In this document: positions 26,380-34,865 of the stretch, in pieces | Layout of the letters: every line of letters begins with the position of its first letter | Numbering within the stretch: position 1 is the first letter of the stretch | Origin: Sphingomonadales bacterium | GTDB lineage: Bacteria; Pseudomonadota; Alphaproteobacteria; Sphingomonadales; Sphingomonadaceae | DNA length: 64,000 nucleotides | NCBI GenBank assembly: GCA_016704425.1 | Contig: JADJAC010000011.1 | Coordinates: 496,001 to 560,000 of the forward strand | Direction of reading: 5' to 3' | Notes under the pieces: model-generated | Databases searched by the model: none | The model's input: the letters and a program-made list of their open reading frames with translations, nothing else | Told to the model about the DNA's origin: nothing | Made by a program: the position numbers and the translations under genes

Positions 26380-27119
26380 ATGAAGGACTGAAAACCAATA
26401 TGACGCTGATCCTTGCAACCTTGCTCGGGGCGGGCGGCACTGCGCTTGCCGTCACCGCAATGGACAAGCCCCAGCCGATCAACACGGCAGACAAGGCAGC
26501 AATCGAACAAGTTGTGCGCGAATATATCCTCACGCATCCCGAAATCCTGCCCGAAGCGATGCGCAACCTTGAAGCGCGCGAAAACAAGAAGATCGTCGAT
26601 GAAAACCGCGCGAAGATCGAAAAGCCCTATGCCGGGGCATGGGAAGGTGCCGCCGATGCAGACGTCACGCTGGTCCAGTTCTTCGACTATGCCTGCACCT
26701 ACTGCCGCGCCAGCCGTCCCGATGTCGATCGGCTCCTGGCCGAAGACAAGAAACTGAAGGTTGTTTACCGCGAACTGCCGATCCTGGGCCCCCAAAGCCT
26801 TGATGCCGCGCTTGCAAGCCTCGCCGTTGCCGAACAGGGCAATTATGGGGCCTTCCACCGGGCGCTCTACAAGGCCGGCCGATTGACGCCGCAGATCATT
26901 CGCGAAGCCATGCAGCAGGCCGGCATCGACATGAGCCGCGCCAAGGCCGCCCAGAATTCGGCCGCAGTGAAGGAAGAAATCGCGACAAACATCGAACTGC
27001 AACGCGCGCTGCAACTGACGGGCACACCAAGCTGGGTCGTGGGGGATACGGTCCTCAACGGTGCCGTCGGCTATGATCAGCTCAAGGCCGCGATTGCGGC
27101 GGCGCGGGCAAAACGCTGA
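26376..27119 (+). CDS. DsbA-family thiol:disulfide interchange protein
   Basis: A 247-residue periplasmic thioredoxin-fold protein with an N-terminal membrane anchor or signal (about 9-28), a helical pre-domain (IEQVVREYILTHPEILPEAM) typical of the Com1/ScsC-like group, an active-site C107-T-Y-C110 in FFDYACTYC, and the cis-Pro loop LTGTPSWVV. It likely oxidises or isomerises disulfides in envelope proteins. Its ATG overlaps the M48 protease stop (ATGA), so both are made from one message. A REP-like pair follows. Confidence 0.92.
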   Translation: MNEGLKTNMTLILATLLGAGGTALAVTAMDKPQPINTADKAAIEQVVREYILTHPEILPEAMRNLEARENKKIVDENRAKIEKPYAGAWEGAADADVTLVQFFDYACTYCRASRPDVDRLLAEDKKLKVVYRELPILGPQSLDAALASLAVAEQGNYGAFHRALYKAGRLTPQIIREAMQQAGIDMSRAKAAQNSAAVKEEIATNIELQRALQLTGTPSWVVGDTVLNGAVGYDQLKAAIAAARAKR

Positions 27120-27130
27120 CCCCAACCGTT

Positions 27131-27204
27131 GCCCCTGCGCAGGCAGGGGCCTCTGGGTGAGTCAGGCACCAAGGCGTCCAGCAGGCCCCTGCCTTCGCAG
27201 GGGC
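27131..27204. repeat. Inverted pair of REP-like palindromes
   Basis: GCCCCTG-CGCAGG-CAGGGGC (27131-27150) and GCCCCTG-CCTTCG-CAGGGGC (27185-27204). The second is an inverted copy of the first with similar flanks (GTCGCCCCTGCG...), giving a BIME-like arrangement with about 34 bases between the units. It probably also stops transcription from the DsbA-like gene. Confidence 0.75.
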
Positions 27205-27231
27205 GACAGAAGATTTATAGGCCCCTTATGT

Positions 27232-27254
27232 TCCTATTTACTTGACAAATAGGA
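27232..27254. promoter_or_regulatory. Operator-like inverted repeat around a TTGACA
   Basis: Perfect 8-base arms TCCTATTT and AAATAGGA separated by ACTTGAC. The centre contains TTGACA, but no good -10 element is found at normal spacing. It marks the left edge of the gene-poor structured stretch. Confidence 0.4.
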
Positions 27255-27656
27255 GATATTGTGAGACAGGCAACCCCGTCACTCGATCGGCGTTTCTAGG
27301 TCGCACGGGTCGAGGGGCGGGACTGCTGGATAAGGATTATCCCTCTCCAGCAAAAGGTCGGCGCGAAAGCGGCAGGCGTCTGCACTCTCCTCAAATGTGC
27401 AGCCACGCGCTCTGCTGTCGTTTTGAACCGGTCCGGGCGTCTTTGGAGGGAGCAATCCCTTCTTGCAGGCGGGCTTTCGGGCCTTACCCCCCTGCAAGGA
27501 CGTGCCGGATGAGAAGGCGGTGTTTCGAGACCGGGCGCCGGTTACGCACTCGAAACACCTTCCACCGCACAAAGGCAAAACCCGCCGGACGCCCCCCAAG
27601 GCTTCCGCACCGACCGTCCCGCCCCCCGCTCATCTCGGGAAATCTTCGCGTGCCTG
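27255..27656. other. Structured gene-poor stretch (candidate ncRNA or small gene)
   Basis: No recognised gene. Five hairpins follow each other: 27325-27351 (GGATAA/TTATCC inside GCTGG/CCAGC), 27381-27401 (TGCAC/GTGCA), 27447-27460 (AGGGA/TCCCT), 27462-27498 (CTTGCAGG/CCTGCAAG) and 27519-27559 (11-bp GGTGTTTCGAG/CTCGAAACACC enclosing ACCGG/CCGGT). A TTG-started 106-codon leftward frame (27279-27599) covers them, with no clear RBS and no domain I recognise. It could be a structured RNA, a dispersed element or an unrecognised gene. Confidence 0.4.
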
Positions 27657-29042
27657 TTATCCCGCCAGCTTCGCCAGCAGGTCATGCCAATGGTCGAGAT
27701 TCTGGTTGAAGCTCTTGACCGGTATGCGTTCGTCGCGGCCATGCGCGCGTTCGTCATCGGGGACGACAATCCACGTTCCGTCCACGCCATAGACGGGCAT
27801 GCCCGTCGCGCGGAAATAGAGGCCGTCGGTCGCGCCGGCAGACATTTGCGGGATGATGAGCGAACCCGGATGCCGGGCGCGGATGCTGTCGGTATAGGCT
27901 TTCACCACGTCTGGCCGCAGCGGAGACGCAGGCGACGGATGGCTCGACAGGGTCGGGGCGACCTCGACGCCAGCACCCACTGCGGCCTGCAATTCGGCCT
28001 GTACGTCCTTGGCCGGAATGCCGGGCAGGATGCGGCAATTGACCGTTGCCTGCGCCATCTGGGGAAGTGCATTATCGGCATGTCCGCCCTGAAGCCGGGT
28101 TGCGACGCAACGGGTCCGTGTGCCACCCACTTCGGTCGGATCGGCTTCAATGAAATCGGCTGCTTCGCTGTCATTTTCGTTCTTGAGCCAGCGGCGCATC
28201 GCGTCGCCCAATGCGCCCTTTTCCTGTGTCGCCCGTGCCGTGAAATAGGCACGGGTGGTTTCGTTGAGCGCGGGGGTGAAGCGGTGGGTTTCCAGCTTCT
28301 TCAAGGCGCTGGACAGTTCGTAGATCGCATTGTCAGGCCGGGGGCGTGAGCTGTGCCCGCCCGGATTGCGTACCGTGAAGGTGAAGCTCTGGTACATTTT
28401 TTCCGAGGTCTGGAGCCCGAAGCCCAGCGGCGTTCCGTCCTTCAGAAAGGCGCCGCCGCCCGCATCGGCGTTGAGGGCATATTCGGCGTCGGTCAGCTTG
28501 CGCCATTCGGTTGCCGCCAGTTCTGCGCCGCGTCCGCCATTTTCCTCATCGCCGGTGAACAGGACGATGATGTCGCGCTTCGGCTTGAAGCCCTCGGCCT
28601 TCAACCGGAGCAGGGCCACGGTGATTGCCGTGATTCCGTTCTTCATGTCGGTCGTGCCGCGGCCATAGAGATAGCCGTCTTCTTCGACCAGCTTGAACGG
28701 ATCATGCGACTGCGGCCAATCCTCGCGCTTGGCTTCGACGACGTCCATATGGCCCAGAAGCAGGATCGGCTTTTTCTTTGCCTTGCCGGCCGCTGGCCAG
28801 CGCACGATCATGGCCTGGGTGTTGAGATAGGGCTTGATCATGATATCGGTGATGCCGGCCGCTTCGAACTTGCCCTTGAGGTAGCTCGTCAGATCTCCCA
28901 ATCGGGGATCAGCGCGTTCCTGCACCGTCGGGACGGAGATCGCCTTTTCAAGAATGGCGCGGCCTTCCGCATGCCAGTCAGTCGCGGCAAGGGCCGGGGC
29001 GGGGATGAGGGCGGCACACAAAAGCAAGTGGGAAAGGCGCAT
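27657..29042 (-). CDS. Secreted M20-family metallopeptidase
   Basis: A 461-residue exported zinc peptidase or amidohydrolase. Signal peptide to about residue 20 (PAPALAATD). M20 signature residues: His98 (LLGHMDVVE), Asp132 (YGRGTTDMKNG), Glu166/167 (FTGDEENGG), the dimerisation-domain RNPGGHSSRP, and a late His in ERAHGRDERIPV. Members cleave amino acids from peptides or hydrolyse N-acyl bonds; periplasmic forms are frequent in this order. GGAG lies 8 bases before the ATG. Convergent with nothing; the structured stretch lies downstream. Confidence 0.92.
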   Translation of the reverse strand: MRLSHLLLCAALIPAPALAATDWHAEGRAILEKAISVPTVQERADPRLGDLTSYLKGKFEAAGITDIMIKPYLNTQAMIVRWPAAGKAKKKPILLLGHMDVVEAKREDWPQSHDPFKLVEEDGYLYGRGTTDMKNGITAITVALLRLKAEGFKPKRDIIVLFTGDEENGGRGAELAATEWRKLTDAEYALNADAGGGAFLKDGTPLGFGLQTSEKMYQSFTFTVRNPGGHSSRPRPDNAIYELSSALKKLETHRFTPALNETTRAYFTARATQEKGALGDAMRRWLKNENDSEAADFIEADPTEVGGTRTRCVATRLQGGHADNALPQMAQATVNCRILPGIPAKDVQAELQAAVGAGVEVAPTLSSHPSPASPLRPDVVKAYTDSIRARHPGSLIIPQMSAGATDGLYFRATGMPVYGVDGTWIVVPDDERAHGRDERIPVKSFNQNLDHWHDLLAKLAG

Positions 29043-29084
29043 CGGTCACTCCATCGGATTCCAGATGCGCCTTGCTTAGACGCC

Positions 29085-29783
29085 CTAGCGCGCGTCCACC
29101 AGTACCAGTTCGCTGTCTTCGGACGCGTGGATCGAAAATCGTTCGAGCCCGGTGATCGCAACGCCATCACGGGCATTGGCGGCCTTGCCTTCGATGCTGA
29201 TCGTGCCGGTTGCTGGAACCAGATACAGATGGCGAGACGGTTCGGTCTCATAGGTCAGTGTCTCACCGGCCTTGAGCGTTGCGCCGAGCACACGGGCATT
29301 GGCCCGGATTGGCAGCGCATCATCCACATTGCCCATACCACTTGCAAGCGTCACCCAGCGGCCCGCACGATCTCCTTTCGGAAAAGCGCGCTGGCCCCAG
29401 CGGGGTTCCCCGCCTGCCGCATCGGGAATGACCCAGATCTGGAATAGCGTGGTTTGCTCATTCTCCAGATTATATTCGGCATGCTGAATGCCAGTGCCGG
29501 CGCTCATCACCTGCACGTCTCCCGCAGGGGTGCGGCCTTCATTCCCAAGGCTGTCGCGGTGGCTGATCGCACCTTCGCGGACATAGGTGATGATTTCCAT
29601 GTCGCGGTGCGGGTGCGGCGGAAAGCCTTGGCTGGCGCCGATCTCGTCGTCATTCCAGACGCGGATCGCACCCCATCCCATGCGGTCCGGATCATGATAA
29701 TCGGCAAAGCTGAAATGATGATGCGCATTGAGCCAGCCATGGTCTGCATGGCCGAGCCCGGCAAAGGGGCGAATAGTGATCAT
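29085..29783 (-). CDS. Pirin family protein
   Basis: A 232-residue bicupin. Metal ligands are present in the N-terminal cupin: His57 and His59 (FPPHPHRDMEII), His101 and Glu103 (GTGIQHAEYN). Bacterial pirins include quercetin 2,3-dioxygenases and regulators of pyruvate metabolism; which applies is unknown. An ATG four codons upstream (MEIP) directly touches GAGG, and 26 further codons are open, but the GAGG element to ATG 29783 spacing (about 11) favours the MITIRPF start, which matches the family. Divergent from the hydrolase at 29927. Confidence 0.9.
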   Translation of the reverse strand: MITIRPFAGLGHADHGWLNAHHHFSFADYHDPDRMGWGAIRVWNDDEIGASQGFPPHPHRDMEIITYVREGAISHRDSLGNEGRTPAGDVQVMSAGTGIQHAEYNLENEQTTLFQIWVIPDAAGGEPRWGQRAFPKGDRAGRWVTLASGMGNVDDALPIRANARVLGATLKAGETLTYETEPSRHLYLVPATGTISIEGKAANARDGVAITGLERFSIHASEDSELVLVDAR

Positions 29784-29926
29784 GGGTATTTCCATCCTCG
29801 GCGGGGTGTGTTCGCCGGCATGACCGGCATATGGGAAGCGGGATTGCGCTTTCAAGGCCCCCGGCCCGTGCATCCAAAGCGCGCCTTCTGGGCGTTAAGA
29901 AACAGGCGCAGTCAGGAGTCACGGCA

Positions 29927-30808
29927 ATGATCGGTCACACGCAGGAATTGAAATTCGAAAGCGAAGCAACACTGCTTGCCGCGCGCCTCTACCGGCCCAA
30001 GGTCAGCGATCCCGCGCCTGTCATCGTGATGGCGCACGGCTTTTCCGCGGTGATGGAGCAACTGGCACCGCAGGCTGAAGCGTTGCAGGCAGCGGGCTTT
30101 GCCGTGCTGGCGTTTGACCATCCCTGCTTCGGGCTTTCAGGCGGGGAGCCGCGCGGCGAAGTCGACCCCCCGCGCCAGTTGCGGGCATGGCGCGACGCCG
30201 TGTCGTTCGTGCGGACACTGGACGGACTGGACGGGGATCGCATTGGTCTTTGGGGATCGAGCTTTTCCGGGGGCCATGTCATCCAGGCGGGTGCGCTCGA
30301 TCCGCGCGTTCGCTGTGTTGTGTCCCAGGTGCCGTTCGTGGCCGGGTGGGACCTGATTGCAGGCCGTGACGATGCGGACGAATTTGTCGCGCTGCTCGTC
30401 GCCGAACGCGAGAGACGCTTTGCCGGCGGCGAACCAACGATGTTGTCGGTCACGGCCAAGGCCCCAGAACTGCCCTGCGCCTTTCCCGGCTCTGCAGCAG
30501 ACCGGTTCTTTGATGCAGAAAAGTTCAAGAGCTGGGCGAATGCCGTCACGCTCAGTTCGTTCGAACATGTGCGCGGCTATGAACCGGAACTTTGGTCCCA
30601 TCGCCTCGCACCGCGCGGCTTGCTGGTCATTGTCGCCGATGATGACCGTGTCACCCCAGTGCCGCCGGTTCTCGAAGCCTTTGGGCGGGCGGGCGAACCC
30701 AAGCAGCTGGTCCGCGTGCCGGGCGATCATTTTGAAGTCTATGAAGGCCCGGGCTTCGATCGGGCCATGGATGCCGCGATCGACTGGTATCGCGAACATC
30801 TGGTCTGA
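29927..30808 (+). CDS. Alpha/beta hydrolase (dienelactone hydrolase-like)
   Basis: A 293-residue cytoplasmic hydrolase. Oxyanion-region MAHGFSAVME, nucleophile Ser112 in LWGSSFSGGH, acid Asp in VADDDRVTP and His in PGDHFEVYEG complete the catalytic triad. It resembles the S9/X-Pro-type short alpha/beta hydrolases with a lid (about 160-215). AGGAG lies 8 bases before the ATG; a longer frame upstream has no RBS. Substrate unknown. It converges on zapE with a 5-base gap. Confidence 0.88.
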   Translation: MIGHTQELKFESEATLLAARLYRPKVSDPAPVIVMAHGFSAVMEQLAPQAEALQAAGFAVLAFDHPCFGLSGGEPRGEVDPPRQLRAWRDAVSFVRTLDGLDGDRIGLWGSSFSGGHVIQAGALDPRVRCVVSQVPFVAGWDLIAGRDDADEFVALLVAERERRFAGGEPTMLSVTAKAPELPCAFPGSAADRFFDAEKFKSWANAVTLSSFEHVRGYEPELWSHRLAPRGLLVIVADDDRVTPVPPVLEAFGRAGEPKQLVRVPGDHFEVYEGPGFDRAMDAAIDWYREHLV

Positions 30809-30813
30809 ATGCT

Positions 30814-31926
30814 TCAGCCCTCGCCATGTCCCAGTGCAAGATAATCGAGTGACTGCATTTCGATGAGGCGGCTCTCGGTCCGTTCGAATTCGAAGCGGCC
30901 ATCGCCTTCGGCATAGAGTTCGGCGGGCGCCGCATCGGCCGTCGCGATGAGCTTGACCTTGTGTTCGTAAAGCGCATCAATCAGCGTGACAAAGCGCGCC
31001 GCTTCGTTCCGGTTTTCCGGGCCAAGCCTCGGAATCCCGACGATGATCACTGAATGATAGCGTCGGGCAATGGCCAGATAGTCGGACGCCCCTCGCGCTT
31101 CGGCGCACAGCCGCTTGAATGAAAAGACTGCCACGCCCTTGAGGCTCTTGGGCACATGCATCATCCGCCCGCCGCCGACATCGATATCGTCGGTCGGCAC
31201 ATGGGCTGCATCTTCGGGCGGATAGTCGGTCAGCCTGAAAAAGGCTTCACGCACAGCAGCAGTCGCTGCAGGCCCGTTGGGCACATGCCAGGTGGTGACA
31301 CCGGCCAGCCGCTCCATCCGGTAATCGGTCGGCCCGTTCAGCGTCAGCACGTCCAGCCGGTCCTTGATCAGGCCAATGAAGGGCAGGAAATGCTCCCGGT
31401 TGAGCCCGTCCTTGTAAAGCTGGTCCGGCTCCCGGTTCGATGTGGTGACCAGCGTGACGCCCGCATCGATCAGTCCCGTGAACAGGCGGGACATGATCAT
31501 TGCGTCCGCCGAATTGTTGACGACCATTTCATCGAAACAGAGGCAGCGGGTCTCTTCGGCAACGGCTGCAACAACCGGCTGGATCGGATCGCCACGCTCC
31601 TTCATGCGCTCGATGCGAAGCCGGTCATGCACCTCAAGCATGAATTCGTGAAAATGGACCCGGCGCTTGCGGTTGATCTGCAGGCAGGCATGAAACAGGT
31701 CCATCAGCATGGATTTTCCACGCCCGACGCCGCCCCAAAGGTAGATGCCCCCGGGGGCCGGGGCCTTGGCACGCGCCAGTCGCCAGATCAGGCTGCCACG
31801 CGGCGGGATGGCCTCAAGTTGCTCCTGAAGCTGGTTTAGACGCAAGGCAGCGGCGCGCTGCTCCGGGTCGGGGCGAAGTTCGCCTGCTGCAATCAGTTCT
31901 TCATAACGCTCCAGGACATGGGTCAC
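30814..31926 (-). CDS. zapE: Cell division protein ZapE (AFG1-type ATPase)
   Basis: A 370-residue P-loop ATPase of the ZapE/AFG1 family, which associates with FtsZ rings under stress and low oxygen in E. coli. Walker A GGVGRGKSML (65-74), Walker B CLCFDEM (about 128-134), sensor-type VTTSNREPD and the C-terminal family block FVTLIDALYEHKVKL are all present. The ATG overlaps the stop of the thioesterase gene by 4 bases, making it the last gene of a sdhB-thioesterase-zapE transcript. Confidence 0.95.
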   Translation of the reverse strand: MTHVLERYEELIAAGELRPDPEQRAAALRLNQLQEQLEAIPPRGSLIWRLARAKAPAPGGIYLWGGVGRGKSMLMDLFHACLQINRKRRVHFHEFMLEVHDRLRIERMKERGDPIQPVVAAVAEETRCLCFDEMVVNNSADAMIMSRLFTGLIDAGVTLVTTSNREPDQLYKDGLNREHFLPFIGLIKDRLDVLTLNGPTDYRMERLAGVTTWHVPNGPAATAAVREAFFRLTDYPPEDAAHVPTDDIDVGGGRMMHVPKSLKGVAVFSFKRLCAEARGASDYLAIARRYHSVIIVGIPRLGPENRNEAARFVTLIDALYEHKVKLIATADAAPAELYAEGDGRFEFERTESRLIEMQSLDYLALGHGEG

Positions 31927-32375
31927 TGCGCCGTGGCTTTTCGGATCGTGGCGGAAAATGCGGCGACCCGGTTGTCGCCCTGCAGGACCATTCCGCGCAG
32001 GAACACAAGGCGGCGGGTTTCGCGCAGCAATTCCACTTCGGCATCAAGCGGAACATCCATCTGTCCGGCGCCGATGAACTGGGCGGAAAGATCGAGAGTC
32101 ACTGCCGTACCGGCATTGATCAGGTCAAAGATCCGGCACGCGCCAAACAGCGCAACATCGATGAAGCCTAGCACTGTCCCGCCGTGGAGATTGTCCGCAA
32201 AGTTGGAGTGGCGGCGTTCGGGAAACATGCGCACCCAGGCCTTGCCCGTGTCACCGGGACGAATCAGAAGTTTGCCGAGAATCTGGTGATTGTAGCGACT
32301 TCTGTCGCCCAACTCCCAGGTCAGCCAGCCGGGATGCTCCGGATCGGGCTGGCTTGCGAAAATTTCGGTGCCCAT
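31923..32375 (-). CDS. PaaI-type hotdog thioesterase
   Basis: A 150-residue hotdog-fold acyl-CoA thioesterase. The core has NLHGGTVLGFIDVALFGACR, the region carrying the catalytic residues, preceded by a strand rich in aromatic and Arg residues and followed by TLDLSAQFIGAGQMDVPLDAE-type strands (DLSAQFIGAG). Natural substrate unknown. It begins 4 bases after sdhB and overlaps zapE by 4 bases, so it is translationally linked to both. Confidence 0.85.
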   Translation of the reverse strand: MGTEIFASQPDPEHPGWLTWELGDRSRYNHQILGKLLIRPGDTGKAWVRMFPERRHSNFADNLHGGTVLGFIDVALFGACRIFDLINAGTAVTLDLSAQFIGAGQMDVPLDAEVELLRETRRLVFLRGMVLQGDNRVAAFSATIRKATAQ

Positions 32376-32379
32376 GGGC

Positions 32380-33165
32380 TTAGAGATGCCGCTCCACCAC
32401 CATCTTCTTCACTTCGGCAATCGCCTTGCCGGGTGAAAGGCCCTTGGGGCAGGCGTTGGAGCAGTTCATGATCGTGTGGCAGCGATAGAGGCGGAAGGGA
32501 TCTTCGAGTTCATCGAGCCGTTCGCCGGTCATCTCGTCGCGACTGTCAGCAAGCCAGCGATAGGCCTGAAGCAGGATCGCGGGCCCGAGGAATTTGTCCG
32601 AATTCCACCAATAGCTGGGGCACGAGGTCGAGCAGCATGCGCACAGGATGCATTCGTACAGCCCGTCAAGCTTCGCACGGTCTTCGGGGCTCTGGAGCCG
32701 TTCCTTGCCCGAAGGGGTGGGCGTGACCGTCTGGAGCCAGGGCTTGATCGAGGCATATTGCGCATAGAAATGGGTGAAATCGGGAACCAGGTCCTTGATC
32801 ACGTCCATGTGCGGCAGCGGCGTGATCGTGACGTCGCCCTTGCAATCCTCGATTGCGGTCGTGCAGGCCAGCCCGTTCTTGCCGTTGATGTTCATCGCGC
32901 AGGAGCCGCAGATGCCTTCGCGGCAGGACCGGCGGAAGGTCAGGCTCGGGTCCTGCTCGCCCTTCATCTTGATGAGCGCATCAAGGACCATCGGGCCGCA
33001 CGCGTCGAGGTCGATCTCGAAATTGTCGTACCGGGGATTTTCCCCGCTATCAGGATCGAAACGATAGACTTTGAAATTCCGTTTGTCCTTGGCGTCGGCA
33101 GACGCGGCGTGAGTCTTGCCCGACTTCTTGACTACGCTGTTCTTGGGCAGGCGGAATTCGGCCAT
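32380..33165 (-). CDS. sdhB: Succinate dehydrogenase iron-sulfur subunit
   Basis: The electron-transfer subunit of complex II. A 261-residue protein with the [2Fe-2S] site (RRSCREGICGSC and NGLAC) and the ligands for the [4Fe-4S] and [3Fe-4S] clusters (CILCACCSTSCP and CHTIMNCSNACPKG). AAAGGGA precedes the ATG at 33165; the frame extends further without an RBS. sdhC, sdhD and sdhA are not upstream here: the next gene is divergent, so sdhB is separated from the rest of the complex. It heads a transcript with a thioesterase and zapE. Confidence 0.97.
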   Translation of the reverse strand: MAEFRLPKNSVVKKSGKTHAASADAKDKRNFKVYRFDPDSGENPRYDNFEIDLDACGPMVLDALIKMKGEQDPSLTFRRSCREGICGSCAMNINGKNGLACTTAIEDCKGDVTITPLPHMDVIKDLVPDFTHFYAQYASIKPWLQTVTPTPSGKERLQSPEDRAKLDGLYECILCACCSTSCPSYWWNSDKFLGPAILLQAYRWLADSRDEMTGERLDELEDPFRLYRCHTIMNCSNACPKGLSPGKAIAEVKKMVVERHL

Positions 33166-33332
33166 GAGGTATCCCTTTTTCGCTTCGCAGCAGTGGCGAT
33201 AGCGCGGGGAAAGCCAGCGCTCAACCGCCCAATCGCTTTTTCCTTGTCGATTTTGCGGCTGCCTCCGGTATAGCGCGGCGAGAACATGTCGCAACCAGCC
33301 TATCGACCCGGGTCCGGGCAAGACTTCCAGGA

Positions 33333-34865
33333 ATGACCGAAACAGGATCGCAAACCTCGTCTGCCGTCACCAGCAAGGATGTTGCCAAGGGCGCGGGGAC
33401 GACACTGCTCGCCCGGCTGGGCGCCGTGATGGAGGTCATTGCCCAGCCGCTTTATGTCGCGATGTTCGGATTGGCTGGCTATGGCTTGTATGCCGTGCTC
33501 TGGGCGGCGGTAAACCTGGTCGAAAATGTCGCCGATCTTGGCATGACATCCTCAATGCAGCGGGTCGTGCCTCAGGCGCGTACGCCACAAGAGCAGGTTT
33601 CCGCACTCCGCTCGGCCATAGTGCTTGGTGTTGGTCCTTGCCTTGTGCTGGCGGCGATAGGGTCGGTTGCAGCTGCGCAAATCGCGCCGCTCTTCAACGC
33701 GGCGGACGCGGACTCTGCGCGGCTGGTCGGGATTATTGCGCTCTTTGCCTGGTCATTGCCGCTTTGGGCCTTTGTTGAGATCGCGACGTCTGCCTTGCGC
33801 TCGAAGCGTGTATTCGGGGCGGAAATCAGGCTCCGGATTTTCTGGGAACAGGTCATCCGGCTGGGCGTCACCACGCTCTTCTGGCTGGCTGGTTTTGCGA
33901 CCATGTCGCTGTTCTACGCGCATCTCGTCTCGCTCACGATCATCTGCCTGCTTTGCATTCGCCTGCTGGCGCGGCATTTCGATCTTCGGCTCTTTTTCAA
34001 GGGCAGGCTTTTCGATCCCATCTTTCACGAAACCTGGAAGGCCGGGCTTTCGGTGCTCCCGGCGAATATGGTCGCCCGGCTTTTCGGGGACGGACCCTCG
34101 CTGGTTCTCAACTGGCTCTTGCCCGGAAGCGCCGGGGCCGTGTCGGGCGGCCTCTATGCCATTGCCCGCAAGATCTCGAGCATCGTGCAGGTTGTCCGCA
34201 TTGCCTTTGCCTATGTCCTTGCGCCGCTTGCTTCGGCGGCAAGCCAGAATCATGTCGATGAAGTGCGGGCGATCTATGGATTTGCAACGCGCGTTTCGCT
34301 GGCGATTGCCTTGCCTGTCGGGCTTGTTCTGGCCGCTGCCGGTCGGCCTATTCTCGACCTGTTCGGCAGCGGCGCCGCAATGGCCCTGCCGGCAGTGGTG
34401 ATCCTCGTTTCGGCACGTGTGATCGAAACCGTGCTTGGTGCAGCCGTCCCGATCCAGCAGGTGACAAGCGGCTATTGGCGCCAGCTTCTGGCGAGCGTTG
34501 CCGGGCTTGGCCTCGCCTTTGCGGTCGGCTTTGTGCTGATGCCCGAATGGGGCCTGACCGGCATGACGATTGCTGTCGCCTCGGGCTTCATTGTGGCCGC
34601 TGCCCTGCCAATGGCGCAGCTTTATTGGCATGACCGGCTGCAACCCTTTTCCGCGCCGTTCGGCCGGGTGCTTGTACGCACGACGACGTTTGGATCCGGC
34701 GGCCTGGCCTTGACTCTCCTCTCGCACAACCTGCCCGACTGGCTGCAGCTGCCAATTGCGGTCGCGTTGATGCTTGCTTCACTGTGGCTCTCGTGCCGGT
34801 TTGGCTTGCCACATGATGACCGGCTCTCGATGGGAAAGACCGGGCGGGCTTTGCGCCTTACCTAG
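33333..34865 (+). CDS. Polysaccharide/lipid flippase (MOP superfamily)
   Basis: A 510-residue inner membrane protein with about 12-14 transmembrane helices and the Wzx/oligosaccharide flippase layout: N-terminal KGAGTTLLARLGAVMEVI, GLAGYGLYAVLWAAVNLVENVADLGM near helix 2, and a paired second half. Such proteins move lipid-linked saccharides or lipids across the inner membrane. Only AGGA touching the ATG serves as RBS. Its end overlaps the convergent nucleotidyltransferase gene by 8 bases. The gene group to 39.1 kb suggests a role in envelope lipid or glycan formation. Confidence 0.82.
   Translation: MTETGSQTSSAVTSKDVAKGAGTTLLARLGAVMEVIAQPLYVAMFGLAGYGLYAVLWAAVNLVENVADLGMTSSMQRVVPQARTPQEQVSALRSAIVLGVGPCLVLAAIGSVAAAQIAPLFNAADADSARLVGIIALFAWSLPLWAFVEIATSALRSKRVFGAEIRLRIFWEQVIRLGVTTLFWLAGFATMSLFYAHLVSLTIICLLCIRLLARHFDLRLFFKGRLFDPIFHETWKAGLSVLPANMVARLFGDGPSLVLNWLLPGSAGAVSGGLYAIARKISSIVQVVRIAFAYVLAPLASAASQNHVDEVRAIYGFATRVSLAIALPVGLVLAAAGRPILDLFGSGAAMALPAVVILVSARVIETVLGAAVPIQQVTSGYWRQLLASVAGLGLAFAVGFVLMPEWGLTGMTIAVASGFIVAAALPMAQLYWHDRLQPFSAPFGRVLVRTTTFGSGGLALTLLSHNLPDWLQLPIAVALMLASLWLSCRFGLPHDDRLSMGKTGRALRLT

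Noticed and set aside
27242..27709. 155-codon rightward frame in the structured stretch
   Set aside because: Arg/Pro-rich, overlaps the M20 peptidase end, and has no RBS. The leftward frame there is kept only as a possibility inside the region entry.
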